Both the position numbers and the translations under genes were made by a program. Below the pieces are notes generated by a model that worked only from the letters and a program-made list of their open reading frames with translations, had not been told where the DNA came from and did no database searches. Shown piece after piece: positions 1-6,011 of a stretch of 6,672 bases of DNA. Source of the DNA: Treponema sp. (GTDB lineage Bacteria > Spirochaetota > Spirochaetia > Treponematales > Treponemataceae); NCBI GenBank assembly GCA_012513125.1, contig JAAZCS010000239.1, forward strand, positions 1-6,672. The letters run 5' to 3'. Each line of letters starts with the position of its first letter. Within the stretch, counting starts at the first letter, position 1.

Positions 1-1422
1 AAATACAATCGTCTCTTTTACCTTATCATTATTTGGAGAGAATACAGAATCTGTCATGGCAAGGAACAACTGAGCTTTTGTTGTATCAAAAGAAACAGGA
101 GTAGAAAGAACGCCACCGCCTTCATTTCCGGCTTTATCAGTTCCCTTTATGCGGAAAATATAATCATCTTTTTTAGAAATATTACCTTTATCATCAAGAC
201 CATTCCATGTAATACTTTCTGGTGGATATTCACCAAAATCATAACTCTTTACAATATTTTCGCCATCTTTTGAAACTATTTCGCCTTTCCACTGAGGAAC
301 TGGAGCACCAACTGACGGAGCTATCATTATTGTAAATTTAACTGAATCTTTTGAACCCGCACCAAATACCTTTTCAGATGCTTTTATTTGAACTTCAGGT
401 TTCTTTGTATCAAGGACAACAACCGAAGAAGAAATAACAGTTGGAATATAACCATTTAAATATGCAGCAGAAACAAATGCTTTATATTCACCATCAGCAA
501 GAAGTTTTCCGTTATCATCAAGTCCATCAAAAACAATTTGAGACGGAGGATTTTCGCCATTTAAACCTGAATAAGTTCTAACAGTTTTTCCCTTTGAATC
601 TTGAATTGTAATTTCCCAGTTTGTAAGCTTATTTCCAGTTTTTGCAGCAGGAAGAGGAATCCAAACATCAAAAGTTACAGTTTGGTAAACACTTTGTGTT
701 TTTGGAGAGAAATATCTGTTTCCATTTACATAAATATTTGTATTTGGTTTATCAGCTGAATAGATAATATTCTGAATTGATGTATATGGTGAAACATTGC
801 CACCTTTATCTGTTGAAGTAATTTCGTATGAATAAACTCCATCGGGAACTTGTGCATTATTATCATCTAATCCATTCCATGAAAAAGTCATTGGTTCAGA
901 GTTTTTCCACGAATATGTTTTTATTACTGTTCCATCGGCATTTTTTATCACACCATTCCATTCATCTTCAACCGAACCAGTTTGATTTATTTTTATTGAT
1001 GACTTTTCACCTTCACCAAAAATCTTATCTTTTGGTTGAACTAAATCTACATCAGGTGCCACTGTATCAATAACAAGCTCGTATTCTTTTGTCTTTCCAA
1101 CATTGCCATTATCATCTGTAGCTGTAATGTAATAATAATAAATGCCATCGGGAGCAGTTTCGCCATTATTCATTGCACCATTCCAGGTCACAACATCAGG
1201 GACAACAACTCCTTCTTTTGGTGTTACTAGCTGTTTGAAAAAAGATGAAACAGTGAGATTTGTTGGCAATGCAACTTTGTTCTCAATAGTTCTTACAATT
1301 TTTTTTGATGAATCCATAATTACAAGACTCCAAGCTTGAACATAACGCTTGTCTGTAATCTGAAGAGGAATTTCCAATTCATCTTGAACACCATCATTAT
1401 TTGGTGAAATATATCTTGTTTT
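1..1422 (-). repeat. Array of alternating A/B Ig-like protein repeats
   Basis: Five units can be read in the protein. Units 1, 3 and 5 (A type) begin with an SP motif: YISPNNDG at 25, YFSPK at 258 and VFSPNND at 481. Units 2 and 4 (B type) begin instead with FGxG: IFGEGEKSS at 155 and VFGAGSKDS at 373. B units share a W-N/K-G segment (W176, W399) where A units have a W-x-hydrophobic segment followed by DSxKKIVRT or DSKGKTVRT. All four complete units have the W/F-N/D-G turn. The A-to-A distance is 223-233 residues and the B-to-B distance is 218. The repetition is at the protein level and is diverged; the DNA is not a recent tandem duplication. Confidence 0.75.
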
Positions 1423-1485
1423 TGCATTTAACAAGACACAAATCGAAAATAATAAAATACCAGAAATAAATATTCTTCTTTTCAT
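1..1485 (-). CDS. Exported Ig-like repeat protein with SPNNDG motifs (3' end beyond window)
   Basis: The frame is open for 495 codons from ATG at 1485 to the left edge, so the C-terminus is missing. The start is supported by AAAGGA (1492-1497) six bases upstream and by a signal peptide: KRR, a hydrophobic core, and probable cleavage after Ala21 (LNA|KT). The mature part is a chain of about 110-residue Ig-like beta-sandwich repeats of the FlgD-Ig/CHU_C-like kind. They carry YISPNNDG (25-32) and VFSPNND (481-487), conserved W/F-N/D-G turns at 101, 203, 319 and 427, DG-x-Y motifs at 113, 215 and 331, and inter-domain linkers of the form DTxxP. Such repeats are known from surface, adhesin and scaffold proteins, and in Bacteroidota from gliding or type IX cargo. 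Here the location is probably periplasmic or surface. It follows the outer-membrane barrel gene by 18 bases and is probably cotranscribed with it. No catalytic domain is visible; one could lie in the missing C-terminus. Precise function is unknown. Confidence 0.9.
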   Translation of the reverse strand, partial: MKRRIFISGILLFSICVLLNAKTRYISPNNDGVQDELEIPLQITDKRYVQAWSLVIMDSSKKIVRTIENKVALPTNLTVSSFFKQLVTPKEGVVVPDVVTWNGAMNNGETAPDGIYYYYITATDDNGNVGKTKEYELVIDTVAPDVDLVQPKDKIFGEGEKSSIKINQTGSVEDEWNGVIKNADGTVIKTYSWKNSEPMTFSWNGLDDNNAQVPDGVYSYEITSTDKGGNVSPYTSIQNIIYSADKPNTNIYVNGNRYFSPKTQSVYQTVTFDVWIPLPAAKTGNKLTNWEITIQDSKGKTVRTYSGLNGENPPSQIVFDGLDDNGKLLADGEYKAFVSAAYLNGYIPTVISSSVVVLDTKKPEVQIKASEKVFGAGSKDSVKFTIMIAPSVGAPVPQWKGEIVSKDGENIVKSYDFGEYPPESITWNGLDDKGNISKKDDYIFRIKGTDKAGNEGGGVLSTPVSFDTTKAQLFLAMTDSVFSPNNDKVKETIVF

Positions 1486-1491
1486 ATTAAA

Positions 1492-1497
1492 TCCTTT
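1492..1497 (-). promoter_or_regulatory. Ribosome binding site of the Ig-like repeat gene
   Basis: AAAGGA on the minus strand sits six bases before the ATG at 1485, inside the 18-base gap after the barrel gene's stop codon. It shows that the repeat protein has its own translation start and is not a frameshifted continuation of the barrel. Confidence 0.75.
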
Positions 1498-1503
1498 TTC
1501 TTT

Positions 1504-2571
1504 CTATTCGTCGTCGTCATCAAAAATTTTGATTACAGGTGGAACATCATCTTTTGTACCAAGATTTACATCAACGCCTGCAGAAATCGCATGAAGTGTT
1601 GAATCTAATGGTTTATATGCAGTTGAAATAATCATTTCATTTTTACTCCAGCCATTATCTTCAAAATAATCATTATTCTTTACATCAAGAGTAAATTTGA
1701 TAAATAATCCAACAGAAGGTAAATATGTTTTTGCTCCATTCATAACTTCACAGTAATTAAATCTTTCAGAAACAGTTAAATAAACAATATCCTTTATACT
1801 AAATTGTAATCCTGTATCAAGAATGAAATTTTGAAATAATGGAGTTGTTACATCAACAGAAAAACCAAGTTTTACATTATCATTTGAAAGTAATAAAGAC
1901 GAAAAGCCTGTTTTAAAAGTTCCAATAGTTGGAAAATCACCACTTTTATACACAAATGGATATAAATTTACATAAGTATTTGAATAATTCTTTCCTAGAT
2001 TTAAAACCGAAAAACCAACTTTTGAATTCTTCAAAAATCCTAAATCACCAAATTTATAAATAATTCCCAAGTTGCCAGTTAATCGCCAATCGGAACCGAC
2101 TAATAATTCACCAGTTTTATATCCGCCTTCAACAGATATTCCAACATTCAAATTTTTTGTAATTTCTTTAGAAAGTCCTGCATTTAAATTAACACTATTG
2201 CCTAAATGCATTTCATAAAATGGAGAAATAACTAAATTTGTTATTCCTGTAAAAACTGCCCACTGAAAAGGAATTAAAATTCCCAATTGAAGAGCGTTTC
2301 CATAAGAAGTGGAATTCCAAGAAGAAGTTGAAAAAATCCCAGTATATGCAAAATTTAAGTCAACACGCTGTTCCTCCGCAGTTAACGCTGGGTTTGTGTT
2401 AATTGACTCTGGATTTACCAAATCAATTGAAGATCCTGTAGATGTTGCAAATCCTGATAGAGAGCGCGGACTTGATAAATCTAAAAGATTTTCACCATTG
2501 ATTGGTATATTATATGCAAAAATAGAGAATGCAAATGTTAACGAAAGCATTAAACAAATAATTTTTTTCAT
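1504..2571 (-). CDS. Outer-membrane beta-barrel protein, FadL/PorV-like (UPF0164-like)
   Basis: This protein of 355 residues begins with a clear signal peptide (MKK, hydrophobic core, cleavage probably after Ala19 in SIFA|Y). A short N-terminal segment with an N-P-A motif (NPAL, 60-63) follows, in the setting GSSIDLVNPESINTNPAL, as in the FadL/PorV/UPF0164 group. The rest shows alternating amphipathic strands rich in Gly, Asn and aromatics, for example the segments around 70-110, 125-170 and 205-250, as expected for an outer-membrane barrel. Relatives act as outer-membrane channels for hydrophobic compounds (FadL) or as secretion-associated barrels (PorV); which applies here cannot be told. 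Unusually, the chain does not end on the last strand near VDVNLG. It continues with DDVPPVIKIF and an acidic DDDDE tail. The start is supported by GAGGAA just upstream and by its own promoter. It leads an operon with the Ig-like repeat gene. Barrel assignment is good; exact family membership is inferred by eye. Confidence 0.82.
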   Translation of the reverse strand: MKKIICLMLSLTFAFSIFAYNIPINGENLLDLSSPRSLSGFATSTGSSIDLVNPESINTNPALTAEEQRVDLNFAYTGIFSTSSWNSTSYGNALQLGILIPFQWAVFTGITNLVISPFYEMHLGNSVNLNAGLSKEITKNLNVGISVEGGYKTGELLVGSDWRLTGNLGIIYKFGDLGFLKNSKVGFSVLNLGKNYSNTYVNLYPFVYKSGDFPTIGTFKTGFSSLLLSNDNVKLGFSVDVTTPLFQNFILDTGLQFSIKDIVYLTVSERFNYCEVMNGAKTYLPSVGLFIKFTLDVKNNDYFEDNGWSKNEMIISTAYKPLDSTLHAISAGVDVNLGTKDDVPPVIKIFDDDDE

Positions 2572-2576
2572 TATTA

Positions 2577-2582
2577 TTCCTC
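2577..2582 (-). promoter_or_regulatory. Ribosome binding site of the barrel gene
   Basis: GAGGAA on the minus strand lies five bases before the ATG at 2571. It is a strong site, in contrast to the divergent plus-strand gene, which has none. Confidence 0.75.
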
Positions 2583-2607
2583 ACTTAAGTCCTTGTGACT
2601 TTTTTTA

Positions 2608-2635
2608 ATTATATAGAATTTTTAGTTTATGTTAA
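2608..2635 (-). promoter_or_regulatory. Sigma-70-type promoter of the barrel/Ig-repeat operon
   Basis: On the minus strand TTAACA (2635-2630, five of six consensus bases) is followed after 16 bases by TATAAT (2613-2608, six of six). Transcription would start near 2600-2602, giving a leader of about 30 bases that contains the GAGGAA site. The reading is from sequence only. In AT-rich DNA chance matches occur, but both boxes are strong and correctly spaced. Confidence 0.65.
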
Positions 2636-2641
2636 AGTGCA

Positions 2642-2670
2642 TTGAATTATAACTTAAACTCTTTTATAAT
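2642..2670 (+). promoter_or_regulatory. Sigma-70-type promoter of the plus-strand gene; predicted leaderless start
   Basis: TTGAAT (2642-2647, four of six consensus bases) is followed after exactly 17 bases by a perfect TATAAT (2665-2670). The usual start of transcription, 6-8 bases past the -10 box, falls at 2676-2678, which is at or next to the ATG at 2678. No Shine-Dalgarno sequence precedes that ATG. The TTG of the -35 box is in frame with the gene and would be mistaken for a start codon by software that allows TTG. Confidence 0.65.
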
Positions 2671-2677
2671 AATAACC

Positions 2678-4261
2678 ATGGATATAGGCGATAGTAAAGA
2701 AATCAATAGCAAAAAAGAAAAAAATGTTGAAACTCCAAAAGAGAAAGAAAACTTTTTCCAAATGATTATTTCAACTCTTTTTAAATCATCAAGTCCTGAT
2801 ATAGAAAATAAAAGACGACTCAAGGCAATAGCAAAAAATATTGCAAAAACAAAATATCATGCTTTTTATAAATCAAATACATTTGAATTAACACCACAAT
2901 TTGCAAAACTTTTTTATGACTTTTACAGATTAGTGTCACCTTCAAAAAAAATCTTTGATAATCAAGAAAATGAAACTCTATTTAAAAGACAAATAATTAA
3001 TTATTCTCTTTCACAACAACAAATTGATATTCTTGAACATTTTGACCAACAAAAAATAATTGAAATGTCAAAAAAGATATCAATTACAGAATTAGAAAAA
3101 CAAATAGAATTAGATTTGAACACTTTTACAATGGATTTTGATGGCGAAAAGACAGAAAAGATTGAAAACTTATACAAAGGTTTTATCATGTATAAAGATT
3201 TTTGTTCTTTTGATTATTATATTCTATTAAAAAAGTTTAAATCGACATTAAAAGAGAATTCTTTTACATCAGAACCTTTATTTGAAAAAATTAACGCGGA
3301 TTACGTTTTAGATGATATGAAGGATTTTGTTGTTATTGCATATGCTCTAACAGATAATTCAATAGATTGGAATCCTCTTTTTGCAATGTTAAAAGAGCGT
3401 TATGGAAATGACGTTATTCAGATTGGAACTTGGAAAAAGATTATTACAAAAATTAATTCTATCAGAGATTCAAAAGTTCTAGATTACATAATTCAACATG
3501 TTTCAAAAAATCCAGAATATCAGGTAAAAGTTTCATTCAAATCAGGCTCATTAATCGATCCATATATTGATTCAATTCAAACTGAAACTAGAAATTTTGT
3601 AGCAAAAATAAAAAGCAACATCAAAGAAGATAAAACTACTTCCCTTATGACTCAAGTTTTTGGCTCTGAACCTACTCAGGTCTTGAAATATTACACACAA
3701 GAAATGAATGGGATTTTTTCAAAAAAACAGCTAACAGAATATATGTACACAGATGCACTCAATTATTTAAAAGTGTTTCTTGTAGATTTTGTAAAAAAGA
3801 ATATACGCGAATTTTTTGATGTTGTTGTAATTAGAGGTCAATGGGATTCTGCACTTTCTTCTCCAATATCTAATGCATATCAAGACTTATTGAAAATTTC
3901 AGATAAAATTTCAGATTTAGATGAATCGCTTGCAGATGAAAGCTCTATAGGAATGAAAATCAAAACACTTCTTCCAAAAACTGCACATGATCCGGGTGCT
4001 GAATCAATTATCAACCGTTTAGTAGAAGACGCTAACGATTTGGCAAAAACAGCAATCGTTACTAGCACTCAGAACTTGATTTTAATTGGCCGCACAATAA
4101 AACAACTAATTGAAGATTATGCTAAACCAAAACCTGTTATTGTTCAAAACTGGAAAGAATTGGAAAAATTTATTGACGTTCCTATGAAAGATTTTAGCGT
4201 TGGTATTTACAAAAAGATTTATTATTTTGTACAGCTAATGCAAACATATTTAACTATGTAA
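2678..4261 (+). CDS. Lysine-rich cytoplasmic protein of unknown function, spirochaete-type
   Basis: I do not recognise a function. From ATG 2678 the protein has 527 residues, no signal peptide and no membrane segment. A charged, low-complexity N-terminus (MDIGDSKEINSKKEK) leads into mostly helical sequence with many Lys, Glu, Ile and Phe. The final segment has a distinctive KPKPVIVQNWKELEKFIDVP stretch. No Walker, zinc-binding, nuclease or kinase motif is visible. It resembles in size and character an uncharacterised family that I associate with treponemes (possibly DUF5312); this is memory, not a search. The ATG is preferred to the in-frame TTG at 2642 because that TTG coincides with a -35 box and lies upstream of the predicted transcript start. 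The gene diverges from the barrel operon and converges on metI, so it is probably a single transcription unit. Confidence 0.85.
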   Translation: MDIGDSKEINSKKEKNVETPKEKENFFQMIISTLFKSSSPDIENKRRLKAIAKNIAKTKYHAFYKSNTFELTPQFAKLFYDFYRLVSPSKKIFDNQENETLFKRQIINYSLSQQQIDILEHFDQQKIIEMSKKISITELEKQIELDLNTFTMDFDGEKTEKIENLYKGFIMYKDFCSFDYYILLKKFKSTLKENSFTSEPLFEKINADYVLDDMKDFVVIAYALTDNSIDWNPLFAMLKERYGNDVIQIGTWKKIITKINSIRDSKVLDYIIQHVSKNPEYQVKVSFKSGSLIDPYIDSIQTETRNFVAKIKSNIKEDKTTSLMTQVFGSEPTQVLKYYTQEMNGIFSKKQLTEYMYTDALNYLKVFLVDFVKKNIREFFDVVVIRGQWDSALSSPISNAYQDLLKISDKISDLDESLADESSIGMKIKTLLPKTAHDPGAESIINRLVEDANDLAKTAIVTSTQNLILIGRTIKQLIEDYAKPKPVIVQNWKELEKFIDVPMKDFSVGIYKKIYYFVQLMQTYLTM

Positions 4262-4279
4262 ATATATAGGCTTAATTAG

Positions 4280-4942
4280 TTACCTTTTTGCCTGCATTGA
4301 AGCCGAAATCTTAGAACCAAAAAATTGAATTATTTCAACTAAAACTAGAATAATGACAACACAAATTGCCATTATTTCTGGTCTAAATCTTTGATATCCA
4401 TATCTGATAGCCAAATCACCAAGACCGCCACCACCAATAGCACCAGCCATAGCTGAGTAGCCAATTAAATTAATTATTGTTAGCGTTATTCCATCAACTA
4501 TTGCAGGTTTTGCTTCTGGAATCAGAACTTTGTAAATAATCTGCCATACTGTAGAACCCATAGATTTTGCCGCTTGAACAACACCTATATCAACTTCCCT
4601 CAACGCAGATTCCATTAACCTTGCAACAAAAGGTGCAGCCGCAATTGAAAGAGGAACAATTGTGGCTTTTGTGCCAATTGATGTTCCAACTATTATTCTT
4701 GATAAAGGAAAAAGCAAAATCATTAAAATAATAAACGGAAAAGATCTTAAAATATTTACAATTCTAGTTAATACCTGATTTAAAATTGGTTTTGGTTTTA
4801 TTCCAGTTTTTGGATTTGTTACACAAAGCAAAACGCCTATTGGCAAACCTAATAAAACACTTAATAGTGTAGAAAAAACCACCATCTCCAATGTTTGTAA
4901 TGAAGCGACCCCAATTAATGATATATATTTTGTTAATTCCAT
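4280..4942 (-). CDS. metI: Methionine ABC transporter permease MetI
   Basis: This is the membrane subunit that forms, as a dimer with two MetN ATPases, the D-/L-methionine importer of the inner membrane. The 220 residues match the usual length of about 217. Hydrophobic segments are near 12-41, 61-86, 93-110, 147-175 and 187-209, consistent with five helices. The family landmarks are all present: NILRSFPFIILM (63-74), VGTSIGTKATIVPLSIAAAPFVAR (85-108), the coupling-helix loop with QAAKSMG at 123-129 and IPEA at 141-144, and the GYSAMAGAIGGGGLGDLAIR stretch (161-180) running into YGYQRF. The first residue of the EAA motif is Gln rather than Glu, a mild change. The start is supported by AAGGT at 4948-4952. 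It lies 29 bases downstream of metN, in the same operon. A substrate-binding MetQ is not encoded on this side before the convergent gene. Confidence 0.95.
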   Translation of the reverse strand: MELTKYISLIGVASLQTLEMVVFSTLLSVLLGLPIGVLLCVTNPKTGIKPKPILNQVLTRIVNILRSFPFIILMILLFPLSRIIVGTSIGTKATIVPLSIAAAPFVARLMESALREVDIGVVQAAKSMGSTVWQIIYKVLIPEAKPAIVDGITLTIINLIGYSAMAGAIGGGGLGDLAIRYGYQRFRPEIMAICVVIILVLVEIIQFFGSKISASMQAKR

Positions 4943-4947
4943 AATTT

Positions 4948-4952
4948 ACCTT
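4948..4952 (-). promoter_or_regulatory. Ribosome binding site of metI
   Basis: AAGGT on the minus strand stands five bases before the metI ATG at 4942, in the 29-base metN-metI gap. It is weaker than the metN site. No promoter or hairpin is seen in the gap, so metI is expected to be on the metN transcript. Confidence 0.6.
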
Positions 4953-4971
4953 ATAAAAACTCTAAAAAAAT

Positions 4972-5997
4972 TTAAATTTTTTCTACAATTAATCCTTTAT
5001 TTTGCAAATATTCAATTGCCTTTGAAATATCATTTTCGTCACCAACAATATCAGTTATCATTGTCCCAATTGTATCAGATGCAACACGTTGAACTCCGGC
5101 TGCTCTAATATTAAAATCTACATTAAACAAATGCACTGTTTTAGACAAAATCGGTTCACCTTGTAGATTCGTAGGAAAAGAAAATTTATATTCGCCACCT
5201 TCTTTTGACCACCTAACAATATCTTCTGATAATGATAAATCTTTTGAAGCTTGTGAAATATTTGATATAAATTCTTTTGTAACAGAATTTACAGGATGAA
5301 GAAAAATATCTGAAACTTTTCCCTGTTCAATAACTTTTCCATCATCAATGACAGCCACTTGAGAACATGCGTCTCGCACTACTTCCATTTGGTGGGTAAT
5401 CATGACTACAGTTAAATTCATTTGCGACTGTATTTTTCTTATTAAATTTAAAATTGATTTTGTTGTCTGTGGATCCAAAGCACTAGTTGCTTCATCACAA
5501 AACAAAATGTCTGGTTTATTTGCCAAAGCTCTTGCAATTGCAATTCTCTGTTTTTGACCACCTGATAAAGTACTTATTCTGGCATTTTTTCTGTCTGATA
5601 ATTCAACTAATTCTAAAAGCTCATCTACTCTTTTTTCTATATCAACTTTTGCTACTCCACATATTTCCATTGGATAAGCAATATTTTGACCAGCTGTTCT
5701 TGAACTAAAAAGATTGAAATTCTGAAATATCATTCCTATGCGACGACGCCTTTTTTCTAGCTGTTTTTCGTCAAGGTTATCAACTCTTTCATCGTCATAC
5801 AAAACTTCACCAGAATCAGGACGCTCCATCATACTGATTAATCTAACCAATGTTGACTTTCCGGCACCACTCTTTCCAATAATTCCAAAAATCTCATTTG
5901 ATGGAATTGTCAATGAAATTCCGTTTACAGCGTTTACTGCAACATCTGAGCTTTTTGATGTATATGTTTTATATAAATTATTTAATTTAATATTCAT
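4972..5997 (-). CDS. metN: Methionine ABC transporter ATP-binding protein MetN with NIL domain
   Basis: This ATPase subunit powers methionine import through MetI. In 341 residues (family about 343) it shows Walker A GKSGAGKST (41-49), Q-loop Gln92 in MIFQNFNL, signature LSGGQ (144-148), Walker B ILFCDE (164-169), D-loop SALD (172-175) and H-loop His202 in ITHQM. All catalytic elements are intact. Residues from about 265 to the end form the C-terminal NIL domain. In MetN this domain binds methionine and shuts the transporter down when cytoplasmic methionine is high (transinhibition). The core FNVDFNIRAAG aligns with the E. coli segment FNVNNNIISAQ, and Asn296 appears to match the methionine-contacting Asn295 there (alignment from memory). 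The ATG is preceded by AAAGGA, whose 5' end is the stop codon of the upstream acidic-protein gene. The next gene is metI. Confidence 0.97.
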   Translation of the reverse strand: MNIKLNNLYKTYTSKSSDVAVNAVNGISLTIPSNEIFGIIGKSGAGKSTLVRLISMMERPDSGEVLYDDERVDNLDEKQLEKRRRRIGMIFQNFNLFSSRTAGQNIAYPMEICGVAKVDIEKRVDELLELVELSDRKNARISTLSGGQKQRIAIARALANKPDILFCDEATSALDPQTTKSILNLIRKIQSQMNLTVVMITHQMEVVRDACSQVAVIDDGKVIEQGKVSDIFLHPVNSVTKEFISNISQASKDLSLSEDIVRWSKEGGEYKFSFPTNLQGEPILSKTVHLFNVDFNIRAAGVQRVASDTIGTMITDIVGDENDISKAIEYLQNKGLIVEKI

Positions 5998-6005
5998 CGA
6001 AGTAA

Positions 6006-6011
6006 TCCTTT
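6006..6011 (-). promoter_or_regulatory. metN ribosome binding site overlapping the upstream stop codon
   Basis: On the minus strand the sequence reads TAAAGGA followed by eight bases and then ATG (5997). The TAA stop of the acidic-protein gene (6012-6010) supplies the first bases of the metN Shine-Dalgarno sequence. Ribosomes finishing the upstream gene terminate on the metN start site, which favours translational coupling. Confidence 0.75.

Noticed and set aside
828..1339. Two plus-strand frames (828-1073 and 1142-1339)
   Set aside because: Both lie opposite the Ig-repeat gene, whose minus-strand reading is continuous and motif-rich. Their products are low-complexity His/Leu or unremarkable.
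1429..1485. Lipoprotein signal with Cys16 in the Ig-repeat protein
   Set aside because: Residues before Cys16 (F-S-I) fit a lipobox poorly, even for spirochaetes, while the LNA|KT site fits signal peptidase I. It remains possible but is not supported.
2581..2598. ACTTAAGT palindrome and TCAC/GTGA pair in the barrel gene leader, as operator or ribosome-site hairpin
   Set aside because: The perfect palindrome is eight bases and the stem four base pairs. Both are expected by chance in AT-rich DNA, and no second copy exists to support an operator.
2309..2608. Plus-strand frame over the barrel gene's N-terminus
   Set aside because: It is antisense to the signal peptide and NPA region and crosses the barrel gene's ribosome binding site; no independent support.
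2642..2677. TTG 2642 as the start of the plus-strand gene, adding 12 residues
   Set aside because: The TTG lies in the -35 element, upstream of the predicted transcript start, and the added residues (NYNLNSFIIIT) are simply translated promoter DNA.
4268..4293. AGGC/GCCT inverted pair in the convergent gap as a terminator
   Set aside because: The stem is four base pairs with an 18-base loop and no following T run, so it is too weak to call.
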